Assembly (NCBI GenBank): GCA_937944035.1
Contig: CALDZQ010000251.1
Span: 1-19,687, forward strand
Reading direction: 5' to 3'
Length of the DNA: 19,687 bases
Origin: an uncultured Neomegalonema sp.
GTDB taxonomy: Bacteria; Pseudomonadota; Alphaproteobacteria; Rhodobacterales; Rhodobacteraceae
Notes under the pieces: model-generated
Database searches by the model: none
The model's input: the letters and a program-made list of their open reading frames with translations, nothing else
Told to the model about the DNA's origin: nothing
Program-made: the position numbers and the translations under genes
Part shown: one piece after another, positions 7,714 through 14,357 of the stretch
Numbering within the stretch: the first letter of the stretch is position 1
Layout of the letters: every line of letters begins with the position of its first letter

Positions 7714-8112
7714 ATGACTGACAAGGTTGTAAAATCCGACAGCGAATGGCGCGCGCAGCTTTCCGATGAAGCGTATCGCGTCGCACGGCGCAAGGGAACC
7801 GAGCGGCCCTTCACCCATGACAACTACCCCAAAGCGGCGGGCACGTTCCGTTGCGTGTGCTGCGATGCGCCGCTGTTCGATGCGGGTGCTAAATTCGACA
7901 GCGGCACAGGCTGGCCGAGTTTTTACCAGCCCATCGACGAGACCGCCGTGGGCGAAGTGTCAGACCGCAGCCTGTTCATGCGCCGGACCGAGATCGTCTG
8001 CGCCCGCTGCGACGCGCATCTGGGCCATGTGTTCCCTGACGGACCACAGCCAACGGGATTGCGCTACTGCATGAACGGCGTGGCGATGAGCTTCGAGGCT
8101 GACGAAGCGTGA
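7714..8112 (+). CDS. msrB: Peptide-methionine (R)-S-oxide reductase MsrB
   Basis: 132 aa, full length. MsrB reduces methionine-R-sulfoxide in oxidised proteins using thioredoxin (family knowledge). Zinc ligands are C47 and C50 (CVCC) and C96 and C99 (CARC). The conserved DSGTGWPSF is at 62-70, HLGHVFPDGP at 102-111, and the catalytic Cys is C119 in RYCMN. There is no signal peptide, so it is cytoplasmic. The ATG is preceded by GAAGG at 6 nt. Its last four bases overlap the GTG start of the next gene, so it heads an operon. Residue 63, where some MsrBs carry a resolving Cys, is Ser. Confidence 0.97.
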   Translation: MTDKVVKSDSEWRAQLSDEAYRVARRKGTERPFTHDNYPKAAGTFRCVCCDAPLFDAGAKFDSGTGWPSFYQPIDETAVGEVSDRSLFMRRTEIVCARCDAHLGHVFPDGPQPTGLRYCMNGVAMSFEADEA

Positions 8113-8798
8113 CCAACGCCCCTTTGCACGATGTGTTCGGCGGGGTCGACCTGTGGATTTTCGACCTCGACAACACGCTCTACCCCTATCCGCCGGGCCT
8201 GTGGGCACAAGTGGATACGCGGATGGGGACGTTCATCTCGACCTTGCTGGAGGTGGATCGCGTTGAGGCGAAGCGGGTCCAGAAAGATTACTTCCGCCAA
8301 TATGGCCTGACCATGCGCGGGTTGATGGAGCGCCACGGCGTCGCCCCGCAGGATTTTCTGGGTTACGTGCATGATGTGGACCTGTCCGTGATCGCCCCGA
8401 ACCCCGCGCTGGGCGAGGGCATCGCACGATTGCCGGGGCGCAGGGTGATTCACACCAATTCCGACACGGCGCATACATCGCGGGTGTTGGCGCAGCTGGG
8501 TATCCCCGAAACCCTGTTCGATGCGGTCTATGACATCGAGGCGACGGGCTATCAGCCGAAACCCGGCCTTCCGGCCTATGACCATGTGCTGCGGGAAGAG
8601 CGCGCGGATGCCGCACGGGCGGCGATGTTTGAGGATTCAGCGCGGAATTTGCTGGAACCGCACAGACGCGGAATGCGCACCGTGCTGACCCCCACCTCTT
8701 GCGACGTGGCGTCTCAGGGGTCCGATGGCGCGCATGTGCAGTTCATCACCCATGATATAACCCGGTTCGTGACCGATATTGCGGAGGCTTTGGAATGA
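8109..8798 (+). CDS. HAD-superfamily pyrimidine 5'-nucleotidase-like phosphatase
   Basis: 229 aa. HAD motif I is FDLDNTLYP with nucleophile D19 and acid D21. Motif II is the Ser/Thr region VIHTNSD, motif III Lys is in YQPKPGLPAY, and motif IV is MFEDSARNL. An N-terminal helical cap with QKDYFRQYGLTMRGLM is characteristic of the SDT1/pyrimidine 5'-nucleotidase group. The likely activity is dephosphorylation of pyrimidine nucleoside monophosphates or damaged nucleotides; the exact substrate cannot be read from sequence. It starts with GTG inside the msrB stop (GTGA), and its stop overlaps the next start (ATGA), so the three genes are probably translationally coupled. Confidence 0.88.
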   Translation: MTNAPLHDVFGGVDLWIFDLDNTLYPYPPGLWAQVDTRMGTFISTLLEVDRVEAKRVQKDYFRQYGLTMRGLMERHGVAPQDFLGYVHDVDLSVIAPNPALGEGIARLPGRRVIHTNSDTAHTSRVLAQLGIPETLFDAVYDIEATGYQPKPGLPAYDHVLREERADAARAAMFEDSARNLLEPHRRGMRTVLTPTSCDVASQGSDGAHVQFITHDITRFVTDIAEALE

Positions 8799-9979
8799 GT
8801 GACGCCCCCATTGAAACCGATGTGCTGATTATCGGCGGCGGTTTGGCCGGACTGGCCCTGACCGCGCGGCTTGCCTCCACCGGAACGCGGGCTGTCTGCG
8901 TTGATGCGGGGCCGATGCCCTCGGCGGAGAATGCGACCCGCGAGCAACGCACAACGGCAATCCTGATGCCCGGCATCGACACCCTTACCAAAGCGGGCGC
9001 GTGGCCCCTGATCGAACCGGACGCGCAGCCCTTGCACGGAATGCGCATCCTCGATTGCGGCGGCGCAACGCCTGTGCCGCGCGATGAAGCGGTCTTCGAT
9101 GCCAGCGAGATCGGCGACGCGACGTTCGGCTGGAATGTTGAGAACGGCAAAACCCGCCTCGCCCTGGCAGAGCGGATCGAGACGTTTGCCGATGCGCGCT
9201 TCCTGCCCGAAACGACGCTGCAAAGCCATGTCATCCGCGAGGATGGTGTGCTGGCGACGCTGTCGGACGGGTCATCCCTGCGCGCCAAACTGCTGGTCGG
9301 GGCCGACGGGCGCGGGTCTGCTGTGCGCGCGAATGCCGGAATAGGACTGCGCAAATGGGGCTATGCCCAAAAGGCGCTGGCGTGCCGCGTTCACCACACC
9401 CGCCCGCACGAGGGCGTGTCGATCGAGATGCACCATGTCGGCGGGCCGCTGACCTTTGCCCCGCTTCAGGGCGGGATTTCCGGCCTCGTCTGGATGAATC
9501 CCGATGCGGAGGCGGATCGTCTGGCCGCGCTGGACGATGACGCTTTCCTCAAAGAACTGAACAGCCGCAGCAACGGTGTGTACGGCGAGATCACACACGC
9601 CGCCCCCCGCGCGCTGTGGCCCGCCACGACTCAAGTCGCCACAGACCTGATCGCCCGCCGAACGGCGCTGGTGGCCGAGGCCGCGCACGCTTTTCCACCC
9701 ATCGGCGCGCAAGGGTTCAACCTGTCCCTGCGCGACATCGAAACACTGGCGCAGCTGTGCGAGGGTGCGGAGGATGCGGGCGCGGATGACCGGCTCGCCA
9801 CCTACAAACGCCGCCGGACGCCGGATATTCTGGCCCGCACGGCAGGCGTCGACCTGCTCAACCGCTCCGTCCGCACATCGCTGCGCCCCGTGCGCGATTT
9901 GCGGCGTTTGGGCCTCTCAGTGCTGGGCCGGACCCCTCCCCTGCGCAAACTGGCCATGACGCTGGGGATGGGGCGTTAA
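8795..9979 (+). CDS. UbiH/Coq6-family FAD-dependent monooxygenase
   Basis: 394 aa, family length. The N-terminal Rossmann motif GGGLAG is at 14-19. The FAD-binding DG motif LVGADGRGSAVR is at about 166-177. The third motif, AEAAHAFPPIGAQGFNLSLRDIE (about 292-314), is the diagnostic UbiH-family block. These enzymes hydroxylate the aromatic ring of ubiquinone precursors (family knowledge); which ring position is modified cannot be decided here. AEAAH in place of the common GDAAH is, from memory, also seen in other alphaproteobacterial members. It is the last gene of the overlapping msrB-HAD-ubiH run. The basic C-terminus (RTSLRPVRDLRRLGL) fits loose membrane association. Confidence 0.9.
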   Translation: MSDAPIETDVLIIGGGLAGLALTARLASTGTRAVCVDAGPMPSAENATREQRTTAILMPGIDTLTKAGAWPLIEPDAQPLHGMRILDCGGATPVPRDEAVFDASEIGDATFGWNVENGKTRLALAERIETFADARFLPETTLQSHVIREDGVLATLSDGSSLRAKLLVGADGRGSAVRANAGIGLRKWGYAQKALACRVHHTRPHEGVSIEMHHVGGPLTFAPLQGGISGLVWMNPDAEADRLAALDDDAFLKELNSRSNGVYGEITHAAPRALWPATTQVATDLIARRTALVAEAAHAFPPIGAQGFNLSLRDIETLAQLCEGAEDAGADDRLATYKRRRTPDILARTAGVDLLNRSVRTSLRPVRDLRRLGLSVLGRTPPLRKLAMTLGMGR

Positions 9980-10077
9980 ATATGCGTCGTACATCTTTAG
10001 GGAGAGGCGTTGCGCTCTAAATCCTTTTATGACAAGCCTGTAGGTTGTATCATTCTGGCGTTATTGCAGGCTGGCCT

Positions 10078-10389
10078 ATGGATTTACCCACTTATATCAA
10101 TGCGGCGACGAATGCCGACAGATTGCCCCGGTCAGAGGCAAGCTTGGCCGATACGTTTTCCGCCGTGCAGATGGAAGTGATCGCAGCGGACGACAATGGC
10201 GGCGCGACCAGTGACGCCCTCGCCCGCCACGGCATCAGCATGTCCGATAACAGCGACGTTGGCCCCGGTCGGCGGTTTGAAAATCTCACAGATAAACTAT
10301 CAGCGGTCATGGAAGTATTCACGGCGATCATAAATCCGGACGGCGGCGGAGCCGGAACGAAAGACTCGTTCTTCTCGTCGAAATCCTGA
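10078..10389 (+). CDS. Small acidic hypothetical protein
   Basis: 103 aa from the ATG at 10078, which has GCAGG 7 nt upstream; an in-frame TTG at 10045 would add 11 residues. The sequence is hydrophilic, with an acidic, Gly-rich middle (IAADDNGGATSD) and a short amphipathic helix (FENLTDKLSAVMEVFTAII). It has no signal peptide, membrane segment or recognisable domain. It lies between the ubiH-like gene and gapR in the same direction. A reading frame on the opposite strand overlaps it but looks less protein-like. Confidence 0.5.
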   Translation: MDLPTYINAATNADRLPRSEASLADTFSAVQMEVIAADDNGGATSDALARHGISMSDNSDVGPGRRFENLTDKLSAVMEVFTAIINPDGGGAGTKDSFFSSKS

Positions 10390-10477
10390 CGCATCAGCGA
10401 CCGAAAGACTTTACCTTCCTCCCGCCCCGCTCTATCCCTTCGCGCAACACTTGCACAGTTTAAGAACGGGCAGAAGC

Positions 10478-10744
10478 ATGGACGAGGATAACGGACCTTC
10501 ATCAACCTCGGTTGCGGCGGATCATCTGCGCCAGATCATCGAGCGTATCGAACGTCTTGAAGAAGAAAAGAAGGAAGTCGCCGAGCAGATCAAGGAAGTT
10601 TACGCCGAGGCCAAGGGCCACGGGTTTGACACCAAGACCCTGCGTAAGATCGTGGCGATCCGCAAGAAAGACCCCAACGAGCGCTCCGAGGAGGAGGCGA
10701 TGCTGGACCTTTACCTCCACGCGCTGGGCATGGCGCCCGCTTAG
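10478..10744 (+). CDS. gapR: GapR-like DUF2312 nucleoid-associated protein
   Basis: 88 aa, matching the size of Caulobacter GapR. GapR-type proteins form ring-like oligomers that clamp overtwisted, AT-rich DNA ahead of replication forks and RNA polymerase and stimulate type II topoisomerases (family knowledge). The sequence shows the typical N-terminal ADHLRQIIERIERLEEEKKEVAEQIKEVYAEAKG coiled coil and FDTKTLRKIVAIRKKD, ending in DLYLHALGM. The ATG at 10478 is chosen over the upstream TTG (10451) because the added residues are atypical. Its stop codon lies in the left end of a dispersed repeat shared with the gcrA region. Confidence 0.93.
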   Translation: MDEDNGPSSTSVAADHLRQIIERIERLEEEKKEVAEQIKEVYAEAKGHGFDTKTLRKIVAIRKKDPNERSEEEAMLDLYLHALGMAPA

Positions 10745-10785
10745 AGTATCAGGGGCAATGGGTTCATTGCCCGACTCGGTCTAAC
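10741..10785 (+). repeat. Dispersed hairpin repeat, copy A (short form)
   Basis: Hairpin GGGCAATG-ggtt-CATTGCCC (10753-10772) followed by GACTCGG. The 27 bases at 10753-10779 are identical to 16188-16214, and the similarity extends left through TTAGAG and TATCA. Ends TTAGA and TCTAA are inverted and supply the stop codons of both convergent flanking genes, gapR and the EamA exporter. The second hairpin of longer copies is absent. Confidence 0.85.
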
Positions 10786-11692
10786 CTCTGAACATCCGCA
10801 GCAAGCGCCCGTCGGTGACGGCGAGGCCCGCTGCGATAAGGGTAAAGCCGATCAGCGCTTCGATGCCGAGGCGCTCGCCCAAGAACGCCGCGCCAAGCCC
10901 GACTGCAAAGGGCGGAACCATCAGCGTGACCAACATCAGGTTCGCCGCTCCCGCCCGTTTGAGAATGCCGAAATATAGCAGATATGCCAGCGCCGTCGCC
11001 AACCACGCGATCCCGAACAGCGAGGCCCAAACCGGGGCGGAATAGCTGAACGAAGGCACACCGTCGAAGATCAGGACCAGCGGGATCATCAGCACCGTGC
11101 TGCCGATCAGCATCCCCAGCGCATTGACCTCGACCGGTTGATTGCGTAGCGCGACTTTGCCCCACACACTGGCGAAAGAGTACGACAACCCCGCGCCGAG
11201 GATGGCGATTTGCGCCAGATCGCGCAGGTCCAGCCCCGACAACGCATCCGCGCCCATAATCACCGCCACACCCGCAAGGCCCAGAACCGCGCCGGTCAGC
11301 TTTGCCCCGGTTAACCGTTCGTCCGCCAGCAACAGCCCCGCGACCACGGCCCCGAAAACAGCCGTCATGCCGTTCAGGATTGAGGCGAGGCCGCCTTCCA
11401 GATATTGCTGCCCCCAAACGATCAGCGTGAAAGGGATCACGTTGTTCAGCGCCCCCATCATCAGATAAGCGCCCCAGAACCGCCCCTCGCGCGGCATTCG
11501 CAGACCTTTCCACCACACCACCAGCGCCAGCGCGGGCACAGCCCAGAAGACACGGTGCAGCACGATGGTCAGCGGCTTTTCTTCAGTCAGTGCAATCTCG
11601 ACAAAGAAGAACGACCCGCCCCACACGGCGGCGAGCGCCAACAACATGACCCAAGCCATACCGCGAATGCCTTGTTGTTGTGGTGCGATCAT
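10781..11692 (-). CDS. EamA/DMT-superfamily exporter
   Basis: 303 aa with about ten hydrophobic segments arranged as two EamA repeats. The first has LLALAAVWGGSFFFVEIAL, the usual first-helix pattern, and the second begins near LAQIAILGAGLSYSFASVWGK. DMT family members export small metabolites such as amino acids or their analogues; the substrate cannot be predicted. The ATG has a strong AGGAGG at 8 nt. It is convergent with gapR, only 36 bp apart, the gap being filled by a hairpin repeat. Confidence 0.92.
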   Translation of the reverse strand: MIAPQQQGIRGMAWVMLLALAAVWGGSFFFVEIALTEEKPLTIVLHRVFWAVPALALVVWWKGLRMPREGRFWGAYLMMGALNNVIPFTLIVWGQQYLEGGLASILNGMTAVFGAVVAGLLLADERLTGAKLTGAVLGLAGVAVIMGADALSGLDLRDLAQIAILGAGLSYSFASVWGKVALRNQPVEVNALGMLIGSTVLMIPLVLIFDGVPSFSYSAPVWASLFGIAWLATALAYLLYFGILKRAGAANLMLVTLMVPPFAVGLGAAFLGERLGIEALIGFTLIAAGLAVTDGRLLRMFRG

Positions 11693-11899
11693 TGGTGGCT
11701 CCTCCTGATTGGAGGTTATCCATACCCGACAGCCAAAGCAGCGCCACCCGAAACGTGCTATCCATCACCAGATCATCAGGAATTGCCGTTTCATATAGGG
11801 TTTTGAAGCAGGCTATCAGAGTCGTTTGATAAACAGTAGTGACTTTGTATTGATTTCATTTTTGTACTTAATGCCTCGGCTGTATTTCTCTTCCGGGAG

Positions 11900-11907
11900 T
11901 ATTTTTA
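11900..11907. repeat. Target-site duplication, left copy
   Basis: TATTTTTA directly outside the left inverted repeat, identical to 14021-14028. Eight bp is the duplication length expected for IS1595-family elements. Confidence 0.9.
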
Positions 11908-11933
11908 GGCGATTGCACCTTTGACAAACCCAA
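11908..11933 (+). repeat. Left terminal inverted repeat of the IS1595-family transposon
   Basis: Begins GGCGATT and contains CTTTGACAAACCCAA. It matches the right end on the other strand at 23 of 26 positions (mismatches at 8, 9 and 11). Confidence 0.92.
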
Positions 11934-11935
11934 GC

Positions 11936-11968
11936 CACCAGCAAAGCCGATAGCGGCCTAGCTGGTGC
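11936..11968 (-). terminator. Hairpin after the transposon cargo operon
   Basis: Stem CACCAGC/GCTGGTG with an inner GCCG-atag-CGGC hairpin, starting about 5 nt after the 48-aa gene's stop. It lies just inside the left inverted repeat. There is no clean T-run, so it may be a weak terminator or block transcription into or out of the element. Confidence 0.45.
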
Positions 11969-11972
11969 TAGA

Positions 11973-12119
11973 TCAGCTCTCTTTTTCGTCTTTCGATTTT
12001 TTGCTCGACTTCGCTATTTTCTTCACCATCGCATCGAAGCGCGGGGCGTCGTCGTCGCACTCTAATTCGCGGGCGGCGGCTTTGAATTTGTCGAGTTGGT
12101 CTTTATCCATGATCGACAT
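11973..12119 (-). CDS. 48-aa charged protein, third cargo gene of the transposon
   Basis: Sequence begins MSIMDKDQLDKFKAAARELE, continues with a CDDDAPRFDAMVKKIAK core and ends in a Lys/Ser-rich tail (SSKKSKDEKES). An internal ATG at 12110 would give 45 aa. It overlaps the end of the candidate toxin gene by 8-17 nt in another frame, with no clear ribosome site, so translation is probably coupled. A 7-bp hairpin (TAGCAGG/CCTGCTA, 12121-12142) sits directly before the start. The amphipathic helical segment followed by a basic tail is protein-like. From memory, similar short proteins occur in cargo of IS1595-type elements, but I know of no function. Confidence 0.7.
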   Translation of the reverse strand: MSIMDKDQLDKFKAAARELECDDDAPRFDAMVKKIAKSSKKSKDEKES

Positions 12120-12399
12120 GTAGCAGGTCTACGGTCCTGCTAGCTTCGTCCACGCGGAAAAATACGCGGAACACTGGCAGTCCATCCAAGGGTCTCTCGT
12201 TCATCTTTGCTACTCTTATATTCTGCCCAAATGCTAAGCCAAATGCAGAGGGGTTGCTTTGAAGCGCGTACATTATAGCCGAAAGTGCTTCATCAGCTAG
12301 CTGGTTAGATACAGAGAGGCCGCTAGTTATCGAGTCCTGATATGACCATTCCTCAACAATTTGGAAGCCGTCTCTGTTGAAATTACCATCCGAATTCAA
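12103..12399 (-). CDS. Candidate RelE/ParE-like toxin paired with the Panacea protein
   Basis: 98 aa. The start is TTG at 12399 with a very strong GGGGGAG at 7 nt, and it overlaps the 3' end of the Panacea gene by 17 nt, a typical toxin-antitoxin arrangement. The C-terminal half, with LDGLPVFRVFFRVDEASRTVDLLHVDH, has the strand-turn-strand pattern of ParE/RelE toxins, where a core fold ends in Arg-containing strands. The N-terminal half has helices LADEALSAIMYALQ and a GLAFGQNIRVAKM strand. I see no exact family motif, so the toxin call rests on size, context and this weak resemblance. An alternative is an accessory protein of unknown role. Confidence 0.6.
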   Translation of the reverse strand: MNSDGNFNRDGFQIVEEWSYQDSITSGLSVSNQLADEALSAIMYALQSNPSAFGLAFGQNIRVAKMNERPLDGLPVFRVFFRVDEASRTVDLLHVDHG

Positions 12400-12928
12400 T
12401 TGCTAGCTCCCCCGCATCAGCTTCGTCTTTTGGAGTAGCAGTGCCGTCCAAAAATGCAAATTCGTAAGGGATGCGACCTTGGTGATTTACCGCATGCCAG
12501 CGAATGTCATGACTGTCGTCGCTGACCTCCGTGCTCGTCATTGATTTGAGCCGTTCAATCTGCCGATCGACAATTTTAATTTGCTCTTCGCTGAATCCAG
12601 TCAAATCGGCATCGCGTTTGGCGATGCGCTTGTGTGTCATTGATGTTGTGTCAATCTCAAGCGCGCCGCGCTCTTTAAGTGTGCGCTCCGCTACGAGGAT
12701 ATGCTTTGGCACCGGACCCTTTTGGATGCGATGGTATTGCGCCCCAGTCAGGGGTCGCCCATGAACTCTATAATGCTCCATATCAGAGTGGTAAAGCGTC
12801 TTGTTGAGCTTGACCGCACCAAAATCAGCATAGCCTTTGGTTCTCTGCGCTATATATAGCACCAACTCACTCAACCGACCCAAGGTCGCTGGCGTGTTCA
12901 TGCCCCAGCTTAGATTTAAAGCGGGCAT
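12383..12928 (-). CDS. Panacea (SocA-like, DUF4065) domain protein, probable antitoxin
   Basis: 181 aa. The Panacea/SocA domain covers residues about 12-150: LSELVLYIAQRT, GAVKLNKTLYHSDMEHYRVHGRPLTGAQYHRIQKGPVPK (the diagnostic block), then IRWHAVNHQGRIPYEFAF. Panacea domains neutralise many unrelated toxins, and the founding member SocA of Caulobacter is a ClpXP adaptor for the toxin SocB (established knowledge). The partner here is the small overlapping gene downstream. The ATG has GGGAG at 7 nt. Upstream lies a short AT-rich stretch with the palindrome CATATATG (12952-12959), a possible autoregulatory operator, and only weak promoter-like hexamers. Domain call confident, antitoxin role inferred. 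Confidence 0.88.
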   Translation of the reverse strand: MPALNLSWGMNTPATLGRLSELVLYIAQRTKGYADFGAVKLNKTLYHSDMEHYRVHGRPLTGAQYHRIQKGPVPKHILVAERTLKERGALEIDTTSMTHKRIAKRDADLTGFSEEQIKIVDRQIERLKSMTSTEVSDDSHDIRWHAVNHQGRIPYEFAFLDGTATPKDEADAGELAIEFGW

Positions 12929-13015
12929 TGCATTTCTCCCTATTTTCTAACCATATATGTACTATTTTTTTCCTTGACATACAAGCGATTGACAGTCACC
13001 GCGACAGTTTTTTGC

Positions 13016-13951
13016 TCAGCATGCGTACTTTAATCGCTTTCCGACTACGCCCACCAGCGCCTTGTTAGCGCGGGCGCGATCATCAACGCCTTGCGCGGTG
13101 CGGTTGTTATAGCGGAAATCGTATTCCGCCAGATAGCGGTGCAGGTGCTTTTCACTGCAATGCTGATAAACGCCTTTCATACCGCGCTTGAAGATCGAAA
13201 AGAAGCCTTCAATCGTGTTGGTATGAACGGGGCCGTCAACGTATTCGCCGGAGCCGTGATTGACCCAAAGGTGCGCATCTAACGCCTTACCGATGGACTG
13301 ATACTGCTTGGCTTCGTCCGTCAGCAGGAAGCTCTCTTTTGCGACATTTGCATTCACGATTGGTGCAAGCTCTTTTGCTTTAGTCGTTTTCACCGTGAAG
13401 CTGCGCACGTTGCCGCCACGCTCTACAAGCGAGAGAACGGCCATCTTGTGCGATGTGCCGCGTTTCACCTCCGCGCCCTTCTTGCGACCGATGAAAGTTT
13501 CATCGACTTCAACAGGCTCACCCTTACCGCCTAAAGGCACATCAAACGAACCCGTGCGCATGGCTTCACGGATACGGTGCGAAAGGAACCACGCCGCCTT
13601 ATAGGTGACTTCAAGGGTGCGGTGTAGCTGGTGGCTACTGATACCCTTCTTGCTGGAACACATCAGGTGAATGGCTTGAAGCCATTTGTGCAGCGGAATG
13701 TGGCTTTCCTCAAAGATCGTGCCGATGCGTACCGTGAACTGCTTGCGGCACTCGGCACACTTCTTGAGGCCGTGTCGTTCAACGCCTTCGGGGTTCTTCT
13801 TGGAAGGCTTCGAGCGAACGCCCTTCAACTCATAGACTTTGCCGCAGTTTCCGCAGTGAGGGCAGACCGGACCATCAGGCAAGATCATGCTCTCGACGTG
13901 TGCGAACGCTGCGGCTTCGTCGTGCATGTGGGCTTGTGACAGAACGGACAT
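13016..13951 (-). CDS. IS1595-family (ISXO2-like) transposase
   Basis: 311 aa from the ATG at 13951, chosen because AGAGGA lies 7 nt upstream. An N-terminal zinc-ribbon has CPHCGNCGKVYEL and, later, CAECRKQF (C-x2-C pairs). The HTH-like region contains MCSSKKGISSHQLHRTLEVTYKAAW. The ISXO2-like catalytic domain has VDETFIG (first Asp), LLTDEAKQY (second Asp) and VHTNTIEGFFSIFKRGMKGVYQH with the N/E residues typical of this family, followed by EYDFRYNNR. It appears intact, with no frameshift. It lies at the right end of the transposon and is transcribed inward from a promoter overlapping the right inverted repeat. Confidence 0.96.
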   Translation of the reverse strand: MSVLSQAHMHDEAAAFAHVESMILPDGPVCPHCGNCGKVYELKGVRSKPSKKNPEGVERHGLKKCAECRKQFTVRIGTIFEESHIPLHKWLQAIHLMCSSKKGISSHQLHRTLEVTYKAAWFLSHRIREAMRTGSFDVPLGGKGEPVEVDETFIGRKKGAEVKRGTSHKMAVLSLVERGGNVRSFTVKTTKAKELAPIVNANVAKESFLLTDEAKQYQSIGKALDAHLWVNHGSGEYVDGPVHTNTIEGFFSIFKRGMKGVYQHCSEKHLHRYLAEYDFRYNNRTAQGVDDRARANKALVGVVGKRLKYAC

Positions 13952-13978
13952 TGCTATTTCCTCTAACTCTATGAGGAG

Positions 13979-14007
13979 AATATACAATTCCTATTTGGGT
14001 TTGTCAA
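13979..14007 (-). promoter_or_regulatory. Transposase promoter embedded in the right inverted repeat
   Basis: On the minus strand a perfect TTGACA (14002-14007) lies inside the inverted repeat, followed by a 17-bp spacer and TATATT (13979-13984). Transposase binding to the end could therefore repress its own transcription. Confidence 0.8.
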
Positions 14008-14020
14008 AGATATAATCGCC
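13995..14020 (-). repeat. Right terminal inverted repeat of the IS1595-family transposon
   Basis: Read on the minus strand it begins GGCGATT and contains CTTTGACAAACCCAA, matching the left end at 23/26 positions. It carries the -35 element of the transposase promoter. Confidence 0.92.
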
Positions 14021-14028
14021 TATTTTTA
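14021..14028. repeat. Target-site duplication, right copy
   Basis: TATTTTTA, identical to 11900-11907, immediately outside the right inverted repeat. Confidence 0.9.
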
Positions 14029-14162
14029 TGTGATTTTTATTCTGGCCTTATCGCAATATCAACCTAAGTTGCGTTTATTGGACTTGCTATACACGCGGCA
14101 GCGTATAATGATTGCACTTTATACTGGATACGGCAGTAAAAGTGCCACGAGGGGGTTGTATA

Positions 14163-14357
14163 ATGATTGTCATGAAAAAAAATAAGGTCACATACCCGTC
14201 ACCTGTATCAGATGACCGGAGCGATGCGATTATGCTTGCTCGCATCCGCGAAGCGCAGGACCGCCACCAATGCGGACGCGCAACGCCGATGGACGAGGCG
14301 TTTCTGGCCGGGTCAGAAGTGCGCCGGTATTTCGGGAAGCGGGCTTCAGCTCTTTAA
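14163..14357 (+). CDS. Small hypothetical protein (64 aa)
   Basis: Starts at the ATG at 14163 with GAGGGGG at 7 nt; a second ATG three codons on gives 61 aa. Hydrophilic, with a basic start (MKKNKVTYPSP) and a helical, charged body (DAIMLARIREAQDRHQ; MDEAFLAGSEVRRYFGKRA). I recognise no family. The 12-bp word GTATAATGATTG occurs at 14103-14114 and again across the start codon (14158-14169); the first copy contains a perfect TATAAT that could serve as the -10 box. Its last 12 bases overlap the convergent ABC permease gene. It lies just outside the transposon's right duplication. Confidence 0.6.
   Translation: MIVMKKNKVTYPSPVSDDRSDAIMLARIREAQDRHQCGRATPMDEAFLAGSEVRRYFGKRASAL

Larger units (their letters stand above)
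11908..14020 (-). mobile_element. IS1595-family transposon with toxin-antitoxin cargo
   Basis: A 2113-bp element defined by 26-bp terminal inverted repeats (23/26) and perfect 8-bp duplications TATTTTTA on both sides. It encodes an IS1595/ISXO2-type transposase and three further genes, all on the minus strand: Panacea-domain protein, small candidate toxin and 48-aa protein. IS1595 elements commonly carry passenger genes, so this arrangement fits the family. A sequence resembling part of the repeat (TCCTTGACATAC, 12971-12982) lies between the transposase and the cargo and could be a relic of an older shorter element. Intact ends, duplications and transposase indicate recent insertion. Confidence 0.93.

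Noticed and set aside
10092..10505. 137-codon minus-strand frame opposite the small acidic protein and gapR
   Set aside because: It overlaps the start of gapR on the other strand and its composition is that of an antisense shadow.
12971..14010. A shorter insertion sequence containing only the transposase, using TCCTTGACATAC as left end
   Set aside because: The match to the right end is only about 12 bp and no proper duplication sits at those coordinates. The ends at 11908 and 14020 match over 26 bp and have perfect 8-bp duplications.
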